The position numbers were made by a program, and so were the translations under genes. A stretch of 36,178 bases of DNA from Xylanibacillus composti (GTDB taxonomy: Bacteria > Bacillota > Bacilli > Paenibacillales > K13), in contig NZ_BOVK01000060.1 of assembly GCF_018403685.1 (NCBI RefSeq), forward strand, positions 1 to 36,178. The letters run 5' to 3'. The notes beneath the pieces were generated by a model. That model did not search any database. It worked only from the letters and a program-made list of their open reading frames with translations, and was not told where the DNA came from. Every line of letters starts with the position of its first letter. Positions within the stretch are counted from its first letter, which is position 1. Below, piece after piece: positions 7,790 to 15,903 of the stretch.

Positions 7790-8638
7790 TCATGGCAGCC
7801 GCATGTTGGAAGGCAACCGCCACAGTACTCGATGCGCATAGCTGTTCCAAAGCAGCAGCAAGGAAGCCAGCGCAAGATAGATCGCCATATACTGCCAGAA
7901 CTGGAGCCTAATGTCGAGCCATCCCACATAGTAGAGCGGGACATCTGCAGCATAGACCAATACTGGCGCAAGCCACCGCCAAGGGCTGTGGGGAAAAGCT
8001 GCAAGTAAGGCGGCAAATATCCCCGCCTTCATCACCCCCATGATTGATCCTGAGAAAACATCATCGTGATACATATCTGCAAAAGCGCCGAACTGATAAT
8101 AGCGAATACCGATGACCCCCATCAGGTACATCACCGTCCCTATCATGCTCCATGCTTGCATCCATAGGCTGAGGAAACGGAAAACGCCCAGCCCTTTCCT
8201 GAGTTGGGCGAGCCAGAAGCGAGTCAAATGAAAGTAGAACAACAGGGCGAACCAAGTATAAGCCATCCTCCACCAATGGGGTTCATAAATGCGCAAATCC
8301 GTGAACAGCCATTCCACAGCAACTAAGAAGGTCGCGAACAGTACGATCCAACGCTGCCTCAAATTATAAACGGCGACTGCCGTTCCCAGCGCGGGGACAA
8401 TGAGCAAGTTCGATACTATAGCTCCGGCAACATTATCATAATAGCGAATCGTTAAGACTTCGGGGAAATATTCGTAGCTGTCCCCTATCACCATAATGAA
8501 GAATTCAACAACATAGACCATGCCCGAGAACGCAAAAAACAAAACAAGCCAACTAAACTGACGCTCACGAATGACGATGCTCACCAGAATGGTCAAACTG
8601 ATGAGGACAAGGAGCAAGTAAGGAATGAAATTCGGCAT
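7790..8638 (-). CDS. Multi-pass membrane protein, CBO0543-like
   Basis: A 282-residue, strongly hydrophobic protein with seven or eight likely membrane helices. The first is YLLLVLISLTILVSIVI and the last WQYMAIYLALASLLLLW. Short charged loops such as RERQ and NLRQRW separate them. Helix pattern and length recall the CBO0543-type family common in Bacilli, of unknown function. ATG start with GAGAGG ten bases upstream. Flanked by its own spacer and the terminator of the glutathione peroxidase gene, so probably monocistronic. Confidence 0.55.
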   Translation of the reverse strand: MPNFIPYLLLVLISLTILVSIVIRERQFSWLVLFFAFSGMVYVVEFFIMVIGDSYEYFPEVLTIRYYDNVAGAIVSNLLIVPALGTAVAVYNLRQRWIVLFATFLVAVEWLFTDLRIYEPHWWRMAYTWFALLFYFHLTRFWLAQLRKGLGVFRFLSLWMQAWSMIGTVMYLMGVIGIRYYQFGAFADMYHDDVFSGSIMGVMKAGIFAALLAAFPHSPWRWLAPVLVYAADVPLYYVGWLDIRLQFWQYMAIYLALASLLLLWNSYAHRVLWRLPSNMRLP

Positions 8639-8773
8639 AGGGGGAGAAACCTCTCGACATTTTTGTTGGTTATTATTGCCGAAATCGGTTCCGTGTAGTC
8701 ATAGGGGGAGATGTTCGCTGTTTCCAAGCGAGTCAACTGCCTCTTGAAGCGGACAGCCACCACAGAAAATGCG

Positions 8774-8826
8774 AAAAAAAAGAATATCTCCAACGCTCCC
8801 TGCCAGTGCAGATTAAGGAGATATCC
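8774..8826 (-). terminator. Terminator of the glutathione peroxidase gene
   Basis: Ten-bp stem 8782-8791/8817-8826 (GAATATCTCC with GGAGATATCC, one G-U pair in the transcript), then eight T on the minus strand. Confidence 0.8.
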
Positions 8827-8864
8827 TCATTCATTTGAAGATGGAGCAACGGAATCAAGCTGCG

Positions 8865-9353
8865 CTATTGTGAAGCGTTCAGCAGATCTTGCAACTCCGG
8901 CTCGATTTGGGCGGGTACGGTCGTCGGGGCATAGCGCTTCACTACCTGCCCCTTCCGATCAATCAGAAACTTCGTGAAATTCCACTTGATGCTCTTGGTC
9001 AGAACGCCTCTTTGCTGCTCCTTCAAGAACACGAAGAGCGGGTCTGCCTGATCGCCGTTGACATCAATTTTGGCAAAGACGGGAAAGGTCACTCCGTAAT
9101 GGATCTGACAAAACTGTGTGGTCTCCTCAATGCTGCTGAACTCCTGATTGTTGAATTGGTCGCAAGGGAAGGCCAGAATCTCCAATCCCTGATCGCGGTA
9201 TGTTTCGTATAGCTCTTGAAGTCCCTTGAACTGCGGGGTAAACCCGCATTTGCTGGCCGTATTGACGATTAACAAAGCCTTGCCCTCGTATGCCCGAAGC
9301 GATTGTTCTTCACCGCTGGGCAGCTTCACCTTAAAATCATAGACCGTTTGCAC
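8865..9353 (-). CDS. bsaA: Glutathione peroxidase family protein
   Basis: A 162-residue thioredoxin-fold peroxidase. The peroxidatic Cys36 is in NTASKCGFTPQF. The conserved FPCDQFNNQE block (62-71) supplies Gln66 and a second Cys64. WNFTKFL (124-130) supplies the Trp and Asn of the catalytic tetrad. It uses Cys, not selenocysteine, and in Bacilli such enzymes probably use thioredoxin to reduce peroxides. Full length. Start is GTG 9353, seven bases after AGGAGGG; the nearby ATG at 9360 is out of frame. The symbol is by analogy with B. subtilis BsaA. Confidence 0.92.
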   Translation of the reverse strand: MQTVYDFKVKLPSGEEQSLRAYEGKALLIVNTASKCGFTPQFKGLQELYETYRDQGLEILAFPCDQFNNQEFSSIEETTQFCQIHYGVTFPVFAKIDVNGDQADPLFVFLKEQQRGVLTKSIKWNFTKFLIDRKGQVVKRYAPTTVPAQIEPELQDLLNASQ

Positions 9354-9435
9354 GTTGCATCCCTCCTGCCGCCAATTTTAGCATAAGCCGCTTGTCTTCG
9401 TAATCGATTCCTCTGAGACATTTGGCGAAACAGCC

Positions 9436-9561
9436 CTACCCCTTCGTCTTCTGAACAGCGAAGACATACAGGAATCCGCCGAGCATCCAGGAAGGCTCCC
9501 AAAATAACAACCTCCACCACGTTGCATAACCAAGCATTTCTTCACATTTTGCTTCTCCTGT
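9436..9561 (-). pseudogene. C-terminal remnant of a small membrane protein
   Basis: The minus frame is open from a stop at 9562-9564 to TAG 9436-9438. It reads EEMLGYATWWRLLFWEP, then SWMLGGFLYVFAVQKTKG. This has a typical last transmembrane helix with a short basic tail, as in small multi-pass membrane proteins. The first possible ATG (9537) has no ribosome site, so the 5' part appears to be lost. Parent family not identified with confidence. Confidence 0.4.
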
Positions 9562-9567
9562 TCATAG

Positions 9568-9672
9568 TGCTGGTCGGAGACCATCCCCTTCTTGTATGCT
9601 TTTGAAGAAAATCGGCTTATCGTCCGTATCGTTAATGATATATTGGAGACCTTGGACAACGGAAAGAAATGA
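9568..9672 (+). pseudogene. C-terminal remnant of an unidentified plus-strand gene
   Basis: The plus frame is open from a stop at 9565-9567 to TGA 9670-9672. It reads WSETIPFLYAFEENRLIVRI, then VNDILETLDNGKK, with normal codon use. There is no start codon with a ribosome site. A perfect 16-bp terminator begins at its stop codon, which supports a real former 3' end. Its open frame begins six bases from the point where the minus-strand remnant closes, so two gene tails abut head to head at about 9562-9567. Confidence 0.4.
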
Positions 9673-9715
9673 AAAAGAAGCAATTAATGCCAAGGTTAGT
9701 TGCTTCTTTTTCATT
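9668..9715. terminator. Bidirectional terminator with a perfect 16-bp stem
   Basis: Perfect arms at 9668-9683 and 9700-9715 with a 16-base loop. The arms are A-rich and T-rich at their bases, so the hairpin works on both strands. On minus it serves the Mrr-type gene ending at 9725; on plus it serves the remnant ending at 9672. Confidence 0.85.
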
Positions 9716-9724
9716 CAGTGGATA

Positions 9725-10387
9725 TTATCTTGGCCGCCACTTCCCCCAGGCTGCAAGCTTCTGTTCGAGAAGAGCACCGTGCCAATAATCAACCTTGAAC
9801 TGATCCGCCTCTTTCTTCGCTGGCGCTGTTAAGTCCGATGTGGTCACGAGCAAGGAAAGGATACAATCATGATTTCTCTTGGCACCGACTAATTCACGGA
9901 CTGTTTGAACGGATACCGAATTATGATCAGCGTAGCACTTGGCTTGTACAGCAGTTTTCTCACCGCGCTTATCAATGATGACCAAGTCCACGCCCCCGTC
10001 ATTGCCGCCAACACCAACTTCCCTAACCTGGTAGCCTTGATCGCGAAAATATAAAGCCAGAAGTCGTTCAAATTCCGGGCCTGACATGTCATCCAGTCTG
10101 CTAGTTAGTATCACTTCGTCTGACCTGCATTCCATGGATGTCCTCCTTACTCCTTTCCTTGCCGACCCGCTAGTTGCTTTTTTTCGACCTTTCTTCTTGG
10201 CCCTTCTTGATCTTGTCCACAGCGCTCCGAGTATTTCGGCTGCAATTATTGAACCAAATAAAATGCCGAAGAAGAACCCCCAATGCAGCCCAGGTATATT
10301 AAAATATAATGCTAATCCGCCTAATATAAAAAGCCCTCTCAAAATAAATGCAAGCTGTCTTCCTTCTGCGTAGTAGGTTTTTGCCAT
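9725..10387 (-). CDS. Membrane-anchored Mrr-type restriction endonuclease-like protein
   Basis: A 220-residue protein. Residues 10-60 form two membrane helices (LRGLFILGGLALYF and WGFFFGILFGSIIAAEIL), then a very basic linker (60-85). The C-terminal ~125 residues are an Mrr-cat/PD-(D/E)XK nuclease domain: MSGPEFERLLALYF (Glu105), then GGVDLVI with Asp134, then AVQAKCY with Gln148-x-Lys150. All catalytic positions are present. Such proteins occur widely in Bacilli; whether they restrict foreign DNA is unproven. ATG start preceded by AGGAGG. No methylase lies nearby, so a classical restriction-modification role is not supported. Confidence 0.85.
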   Translation of the reverse strand: MAKTYYAEGRQLAFILRGLFILGGLALYFNIPGLHWGFFFGILFGSIIAAEILGALWTRSRRAKKKGRKKATSGSARKGVRRTSMECRSDEVILTSRLDDMSGPEFERLLALYFRDQGYQVREVGVGGNDGGVDLVIIDKRGEKTAVQAKCYADHNSVSVQTVRELVGAKRNHDCILSLLVTTSDLTAPAKKEADQFKVDYWHGALLEQKLAAWGKWRPR

Positions 10388-10636
10388 CGTTATCCTCCTA
10401 ATTCAATGTTACGTCGCAATTCATACTCCATTAATCGTATAACACCCTATTTCGTTCTGTCTCGACAGATTTCCTCCTTTTAGGAGATGGAATTGTGGCA
10501 TTTCGAGAAATTGAAAAGGATGCCTCCGTAACCGTGACCTATAGCCACACATTACAGGAGACATCCCGCACATAAAATGGTTAATATACATATTTTCGCG
10601 CTGTTCAAACATTGGTTGCAGCAGCTTCTTCCATGC
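10388..10636. other. Spacer with a possible short plus-strand ORF
   Basis: The plus strand is open from 10435 to TAA 10573-10575 (47 codons). The last 26 can start at GTG 10495, eight bases after TTTTAGGAG, and read VAFREIEKDASVTVTYSHTL then QETSRT. This may be a small gene or a gene tail; I do not recognise it. Small inverted repeats CTGTC/GACAG and CTCCT/AGGAG lie just upstream. Nothing else was seen. Confidence 0.25.
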
Positions 10637-10669
10637 TAAAAATAACGGTGCAGCCTAATACTGCACCGT
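10637..10669 (-). terminator. Terminator of the phosphatase/ABC importer operon
   Basis: ACGGTGCAG (10645-10653) pairs perfectly with CTGCACCGT (10661-10669), followed on the minus strand by TTATTTTT. It closes the operon that runs from 15687 to 10690. Confidence 0.85.
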
Positions 10670-10689
10670 CATCTTTATGCTGCTAATGA

Positions 10690-11427
10690 TTACGCAAGCA
10701 GCTTTTGCTTCAATCTGTCGATATGGTCGGCGCCAAGGCCGATCGACAGCAGGTAAGCCTCTGCTCCATGATACTTCGCGTCAAGGTAATCCAGCATCTG
10801 CTCCATGTTGGCCGGAGCGCTGCCAAGGAAGCGCTCATACATCTCCTCTGGCAGCATGTCCGGGCGCTCCGCGCGGAACTCGTCCATAATCGGCGTCAGA
10901 TTGACCGCCGATTCCGCGTAGTCGGCGATGATGGCTTCTCTATCGACGCCGGCAAGTCCCAGCAGCAGCGCGGCTACGACACCCGTGCGGTCCTTCCCCG
11001 CTGCACAATGGAATAGCACAACTTGCCCCTCCGCGACAGCCAATTGCTCGAACACCTCGCGCAGAAGATCCCCGCAATCGTCCAGCATCTGGACATACAA
11101 ATCGCCAAGACAGCGAATAGTCGGGAGCGTCGAATTCGCGGGATTCACGAGGCTGATATGGCAGTATCTGACGCGGTCGGAATCGGCGAATACATTCTTC
11201 TTCGCCTCCAGCTCGTGCGCGTGCCGCAAATCGATCACGGTGCTGACACCATAGGAAACGATCTTCTCCTGATCCTGCTCCGTCAGCCGATGCAGGCCAT
11301 CTGCCCGCAAGAAGCGGCCCTTCTGTACCAGCCTGCCGCCGGCTGTCTGATAGCCGCCGATATCTCTTACGTTGTAAGCACCTTCTAGTTCAAGCAGCCT
11401 TCCATTTCCACTAGTAGAGATCGCCAT
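10690..11427 (-). CDS. Tyrosine-phosphatase-fold enzyme, MptpB/LipA-like
   Basis: A 245-residue cytoplasmic protein. The P-loop is HCAAGKDRTG (140-149), with nucleophile Cys141 and Arg147; NVRDIGGY (19-26) and VIDLRHAHE (64-72) are the other family marks. The Lys-Asp pair inside the P-loop is typical of the MptpB/LipA group, which accepts phosphoinositides as well as phosphotyrosine. The ATG overlaps the stop of the upstream permease gene (TAATG), so translation is coupled and the enzyme belongs to the importer operon. That context points to a small imported phospho-compound as substrate (inference). Confidence 0.85.
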   Translation of the reverse strand: MAISTSGNGRLLELEGAYNVRDIGGYQTAGGRLVQKGRFLRADGLHRLTEQDQEKIVSYGVSTVIDLRHAHELEAKKNVFADSDRVRYCHISLVNPANSTLPTIRCLGDLYVQMLDDCGDLLREVFEQLAVAEGQVVLFHCAAGKDRTGVVAALLLGLAGVDREAIIADYAESAVNLTPIMDEFRAERPDMLPEEMYERFLGSAPANMEQMLDYLDAKYHGAEAYLLSIGLGADHIDRLKQKLLA

Positions 11428-12257
11428 TACTTTAATCCGCCCTTCAAGAAAGAATCGATAATTTGGCGCTGCAGCAGCAAGTACATGATCAATACCGGCA
11501 AGCTGGCAATGGTCGTCGCCGCCATCAGCGCGCCCCACATATTGCCGTCAGAAGATATAAACATTTGAAGTCCTTTTTGAATCGTGGAGTTCTCCAGCTT
11601 GGTTGTCACAAGCAGCGGCCAGAAATAATCATTCCACGAAGTGATGAACAGCAGGATGCCAATCGAAGCGACAGGCGCCTTCAGATTTGGCATGATGGTC
11701 CGCCAGAGCACGCCCCAGTCTGACGCGCCGTCCAGCCTGGCCGCCTCGATCAGCGTGCGCGGATATGATTTGAACGCATTGTACAGCTGCAGTACCGCGA
11801 ACGCCGAAGCAATATTCGGCACGATCAGGCCCAGCAGATGATCGCGCCAGCCAAAGCCGCTAATCGCGACATAGTTCGGAATCATAATGACCTGGAACGG
11901 CACAAGCCATGTCAAGGCAATCAGGCTGTAGATCAGGGTGCTGCCTCTAAAGCTCCACCGCGAGAAGGCATAAGCGGCAAGTATGCTGGTTAACAGCTGT
12001 CCTGCTGTCTGGGCTAGCGCCACCGCAATTGAATTGATCAGCATCCGGGGCATGGGAATGGCATTCCATGCGTCCACGTAGTTCGCAAAGGTGATGCGAA
12101 GCGGAATGAAGCTTGACGAGTATATGTCCACCTCCGGCTTCAGGGAAGTCACGATCATCCAATACAGCGGAAAGACTGACAGCAGGCTAAGCGCAATCAG
12201 TGCCGCATGCTTGATCGTTGACGATGCCGAACCGACCAATCGAGCTGTTTTGTCCAT
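11427..12257 (-). CDS. ABC sugar importer permease, MalG/UgpE-like
   Basis: A 276-residue inner permease with six membrane helices. The EAA loop, EAARLDGASDWGVLWRTIMP (~187-206), contacts the ATPase. It is the second permease of a CUT1-type importer for sugars or glycerol-phosphate-like compounds. AGGAAGGGG lies five bases before the ATG. It follows permease 1 by 12 bases and overlaps the phosphatase start by one base. No ATPase gene is present in the operon; in Bacilli such importers often borrow a shared ATPase such as MsmX. Confidence 0.93.
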   Translation of the reverse strand: MDKTARLVGSASSTIKHAALIALSLLSVFPLYWMIVTSLKPEVDIYSSSFIPLRITFANYVDAWNAIPMPRMLINSIAVALAQTAGQLLTSILAAYAFSRWSFRGSTLIYSLIALTWLVPFQVIMIPNYVAISGFGWRDHLLGLIVPNIASAFAVLQLYNAFKSYPRTLIEAARLDGASDWGVLWRTIMPNLKAPVASIGILLFITSWNDYFWPLLVTTKLENSTIQKGLQMFISSDGNMWGALMAATTIASLPVLIMYLLLQRQIIDSFLKGGLK

Positions 12258-12269
12258 GTGTACCCCTTC

Positions 12270-13235
12270 CTAGTTATCGAAGAAAGCCAGCTTCTTCGTC
12301 AATCTCATAAATAACAACGCAAGTATGCCGAAGCCCATGAAGAATACGACCGCTGCCGCAGAGCTGGCCCCGATATTGAATGTCTGGAAACCGTAGGTCC
12401 ACAGCAAATAATAAATATTGGTTGTAGAGTTGAATGGTCCGCCCTGCGTCAAGACATTAATGTAAGCAAAGCTCATCTCCGAGGCGAACAGGATGCTCAT
12501 TAGCGTCATGAACAGGATGGTGGGCGACAGCAAGGGCAAAATCACATGCCATATAATCTGGAAGCGATTGGCCCGGTCCATTCTGGCCGCTTCGATATAC
12601 TCCTTGTTGATGCCGGTCATCGCCGCCGAGAAGATGAGGGTGCTGAAGCCGATCAGCTTCCAGCCGGTAATGAACGTGATTGACCAGATAGCCCAGTTCT
12701 CATCTGTGAAGAAGCGGATCGGCTCCTGCAGGTGAAACAGCCCCGCCAGCCCTTCGTTGACGATGCCATTGGTCGGATGCAAGATCCAGCGCCAAATCGA
12801 CGATACCGCAACCGGCGCCATAATCATCGGCAGAAAAATCAGCGCGCGGTACAAGTTGCCGACCCGCTTGGAAATGTTGTCTGTCGCAATGGCAATAATG
12901 AGCGGAATAAGCAGGGAAAAAGGCATAATACCCAGCGTATAAATCAGCGTGTTGCGCAACGCGATCCTCATGTCCGGCAGGTCGAACAAATTCGCAAAGT
13001 TTTGCAAGCCCACGAATTGCTTCGGTGAAGTGGGAAGCAGGTTCCATTGATAGACGCTAAGCTGAAAGGTTTCAATTAGCGGCTTGTACACCCAGAAGCC
13101 GATTGACAGGATAGCCGGGAGCAGATACAGATAAGGCTTGATATGGTCGGGCTTCAGCCGGAACGTCTTGCGCTCCTTCGTCTGCGGCTTGACTCCCGCC
13201 ATACGCCGGGCCGTTCCTGCTGCTTCGATGCTCAT
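12270..13235 (-). CDS. ABC sugar importer permease, MalF/UgpA-like
   Basis: A 321-residue permease with a basic N-terminus (KPQTKERKTFRLKPDHIK), then six helices from YLLPAILSIGFWVY onward. The EAA loop reads EAARMDRANRFQIIWHVILP. It pairs with the downstream MalG-like permease to form the channel. It lies 27 bases after the solute-binding protein gene on the same transcript. Confidence 0.93.
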   Translation of the reverse strand: MSIEAAGTARRMAGVKPQTKERKTFRLKPDHIKPYLYLLPAILSIGFWVYKPLIETFQLSVYQWNLLPTSPKQFVGLQNFANLFDLPDMRIALRNTLIYTLGIMPFSLLIPLIIAIATDNISKRVGNLYRALIFLPMIMAPVAVSSIWRWILHPTNGIVNEGLAGLFHLQEPIRFFTDENWAIWSITFITGWKLIGFSTLIFSAAMTGINKEYIEAARMDRANRFQIIWHVILPLLSPTILFMTLMSILFASEMSFAYINVLTQGGPFNSTTNIYYLLWTYGFQTFNIGASSAAAVVFFMGFGILALLFMRLTKKLAFFDN

Positions 13236-13262
13236 GTATATCCATCCTCTCTATCTCTGCTC

Positions 13263-14606
13263 TTATTGCACAAGCGACTGTGCCCTTTGCTGGGCATCTC
13301 GCATAATGCCCTCCACCTCGCTGGCATCGCTCAAGATGGCTTTCGCTACGGCGTCAAGCAGGATGTTCTCAATTTGTCTCCAATTCGGCCCGGGATAGGA
13401 CACCCATTGCTGCAGGTGGTCGAGCTGTTCCAGGTTCGGCTGCACGAGCGGGTTCTTCTCTACCCACTCCTTCAAATACTGCGGGTCGTCTACAATAGAC
13501 GGACGCAGCGGCAAGTAGCCAAGCTCGGAGGTAATAATGGTATAGCCGCGCTCGCTTGTAGCGAATTTCAGAAATTCATAGGCAGCCTGCTGCTTCGCCG
13601 TATCGTCAGACAGAATAAAGAGCGCGCTGCCAGAGTTCACCGGCGCTGTCGGCTTGCCTTCGAATGCCGGCATCTTCGCCGCCTGCAGCTCCCAGCCGCC
13701 AGCTTCAGAAGAGGCTACGAATGCGCTTTGCAGCGCGCTGGTGAATAAGAACATGCCAATCTTGCCTTGGCTGAACGCTTCGATTGCCTCGTTGTCGTTC
13801 ATCTTGCTGTTGGCGCCGCTGTGTATGAGATCCTGCCACATGGCAATCGCTTCAATCGCTTCGTCTTCGCCGAACAGGATCGTCTTGCGGTCATCGGACA
13901 GCACCTTGCCGCCATTGCTGCCGATCAGTCCTTGGATAATCCAATCGTTGCCCGCCGCCCCGCCTACATGCATGCCTTCGGCAGCGGTGTTCCGGGCGAT
14001 CTGAAGCCCATATTCCTTCGCCTCTGCCCAAGTTGCCGGGGGCTGCTTCGGATCAAGTCCCGCTTCCTCGAACAATGTCGCGTTGTAGAACAGCACCGGC
14101 GTGCTGAACGTGAATGGCAGACCGTACGTCTTCCCGTCCAACTGTCCAAGGCTAAGCCCGTTCGGCGAGAAGCCTTCGAAATCGGCGGCCAGCTGCTCGG
14201 CGGATACGATATCCTCCAGCGGCTTGGCATTGAAGTTGTTCACAGCGAAGTCCAGTCCGTCGAATACAAGCTGTGCGATATCCGGTGTAGTACCGGCAAC
14301 AATGTCCGCCTGTACCTTGGCATTAATGTCCGTGGACGGAATCGGTACAGCTTCGATCTTGATATGCGGGTAAGCCTCTTCAAATTCGCTAATCAGCTTC
14401 TCTGTGCCCGCAATCTGGCTTGCGATGGCCAGGTTATAGCTGTAGAACGATAACGTCACTTGCTCGTCCGAGGACGATCCTGCAGAAGACTGCCCGTTGT
14501 TCATGGATTGGGCCCCGCCATTGCTCGTGCCTGCGCTGCCGCTGCAGGCTGATGTGATCAAAGCCAGCGATATGAGTGCTGCTGCCCACCTTTTTTTGCG
14601 TATCAT
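13263..14606 (-). CDS. Extracellular solute-binding lipoprotein of the importer
   Basis: A 447-residue family-1 solute-binding protein. The signal peptide MIRKKRWAAALISLALITSAC ends at a lipobox Cys (TSAC), so it is anchored outside the membrane. A low-complexity Ser/Gly/Asn linker follows, then the two-lobe domain with VTLSFYSYN.., IKIEAVPIPSTD, GTTPDIAQLVFDG, and GSALFILSDDTAKQQAAYEFLKF near the C-terminus. Start is ATG 14606 with AAAGGG upstream. The TxPDI and AAYEFLKF patterns match UgpB/MalE-type proteins; the ligand cannot be named. Confidence 0.92.
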   Translation of the reverse strand: MIRKKRWAAALISLALITSACSGSAGTSNGGAQSMNNGQSSAGSSSDEQVTLSFYSYNLAIASQIAGTEKLISEFEEAYPHIKIEAVPIPSTDINAKVQADIVAGTTPDIAQLVFDGLDFAVNNFNAKPLEDIVSAEQLAADFEGFSPNGLSLGQLDGKTYGLPFTFSTPVLFYNATLFEEAGLDPKQPPATWAEAKEYGLQIARNTAAEGMHVGGAAGNDWIIQGLIGSNGGKVLSDDRKTILFGEDEAIEAIAMWQDLIHSGANSKMNDNEAIEAFSQGKIGMFLFTSALQSAFVASSEAGGWELQAAKMPAFEGKPTAPVNSGSALFILSDDTAKQQAAYEFLKFATSERGYTIITSELGYLPLRPSIVDDPQYLKEWVEKNPLVQPNLEQLDHLQQWVSYPGPNWRQIENILLDAVAKAILSDASEVEGIMRDAQQRAQSLVQ

Positions 14607-14688
14607 GTCGTTTCCCTTTCTCCCTTTATTTTTTGTTCTGCTCCTTGCAGACACATAACTTGTCTATATGCGCTTGTCTTGCCACCTG

Positions 14689-15687
14689 TTACCGATGAGC
14701 GCTATGGGCCGGCTGCGGCTCATAGCTTTCCACTTCGCGAATGCCGTCCAGTTCAATCACCCGGTAGGAAGGCTTGCCGTTGCGAACGTTCACCCACAGG
14801 AACAAGTTCTCGCTCTCGGGTCCAGTGCCATGGGCATGTCCGCCCGTTCTTCCCATCTGAATCCGTTCCTGGCTTCCTTGCAAGGAGTATTCCATCGCGT
14901 GCAGATGACCGGCAAAAATCGTATGATTCCGTCCCTCGAGGAGCGTTTCCAGCTTGCGGTACTGCTCGCTGTCCGATTTCCAGCCAGGCTTGTGCATGCT
15001 GACGAACGTCCACTTCGCATCGCGGTTGTCTGATAACACACGCTCGGCGAAGGCCAACTGCTCATCGCTGATGGCAAGGTCGATTCGGGACAGATTTCGC
15101 AGCTGGTCCGGCGGCAGCATGCTCATAATATCGTTGAAAAATTGCTGCATGTGGGCAGCCATATTGTCCGGGTCTTGCTGCACTTTCGCCGTAGCCTTCT
15201 TGATGATGTCGATAAATTCATCCGGAAATTCCGAAGGCGGATCCTCCGTATTGAGCACGAGAAACAGCGCATCTCCAGCGCGGAAGGCATAGTATTCCAA
15301 TCCCTTTCTCTCGCGCCATACGTCCCGCATCATCATGCTGCCGTAATCATGGTTGCCCACAACCTGGAAAAAGGGAATCCCGCTCGCCGCAATCTTCGCG
15401 TCCAGCTCTTCCCACTCCGCACGAGCATCAGCAGCATGCTTCCAATAGCCCTCAATCAAATCACCCACACTCATAACAAAATCCGGTTTCAAATCTCTCA
15501 CAATGTCCAATGCCCGTTCGAATACGCCAGCCGTTGCCATCCCGCAGCGATCGCCGAGCACGACGAACGAAAAGTCATCCTTCGCAAGCTCGGGCAGCTG
15601 CCCGAACCAGGGACGCAGCTCTGTGTTGAACTGGGATTCGTCAATCCAAACTTTCGCAGGATGCTTGTCCGCTTGATTGATTGCCAT
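14689..15687 (-). CDS. Calcineurin-like metallophosphoesterase
   Basis: A 332-residue cytoplasmic protein with all metal motifs: GDRCG (45-49), VGDLIEG (74-80), GNHD (111-114), MHKPGW (231-236) and GHLH (260-263). The first motif has GDRC instead of the usual DxH, seen in part of the family. No signal peptide, so it acts inside the cell on imported material or a signalling nucleotide. Start is ATG 15687 with GGGAGG eight bases upstream; a longer start at 15732 lacks one. First gene of the operon, 82 bases before the binding-protein gene. Confidence 0.88.
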   Translation of the reverse strand: MAINQADKHPAKVWIDESQFNTELRPWFGQLPELAKDDFSFVVLGDRCGMATAGVFERALDIVRDLKPDFVMSVGDLIEGYWKHAADARAEWEELDAKIAASGIPFFQVVGNHDYGSMMMRDVWRERKGLEYYAFRAGDALFLVLNTEDPPSEFPDEFIDIIKKATAKVQQDPDNMAAHMQQFFNDIMSMLPPDQLRNLSRIDLAISDEQLAFAERVLSDNRDAKWTFVSMHKPGWKSDSEQYRKLETLLEGRNHTIFAGHLHAMEYSLQGSQERIQMGRTGGHAHGTGPESENLFLWVNVRNGKPSYRVIELDGIREVESYEPQPAHSAHR

Positions 15688-15827
15688 AACGTAATCCTCC
15701 CGCCAGAAATTTAATGTAGGTATGCTTGTCATTCCGATATTAAGTATGCAGGTTGTATGTAAGTGGATTGTTATCGGGGTCTAAAGGATATGTAAAGATT
15801 CCGGGGAAGGGATTGACAGTGTGCGGA

Positions 15828-15870
15828 ACAAAAAAATGGCGAGCAGGACGTCATGCCTGCACCGCCATTT
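15828..15870 (-). terminator. Terminator of the GntR gene
   Basis: Outer arms AAATGGCG (15834-15841) and CGCCATTT (15863-15870) with inner arms GCAGG/CCTGC, followed on the minus strand by a T run. It separates the regulator from the operon. Confidence 0.8.
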
Positions 15871-15903
15871 CGCTGAAGTGGGGATGGATTCATCGCATTT
15901 CGA

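Noticed and set aside
8593-8793. Small ORF beginning MEIFFFFAFSVV with a membrane-like start
   Set aside because: Its hydrophobic start is encoded by the T run of the glutathione peroxidase terminator; the ribosome site is too close to the TTG.
11427-14606. Missing ATPase as a sign of a broken importer
   Set aside because: CUT1 importers of Bacilli commonly share one ATPase encoded elsewhere, so this absence is normal.
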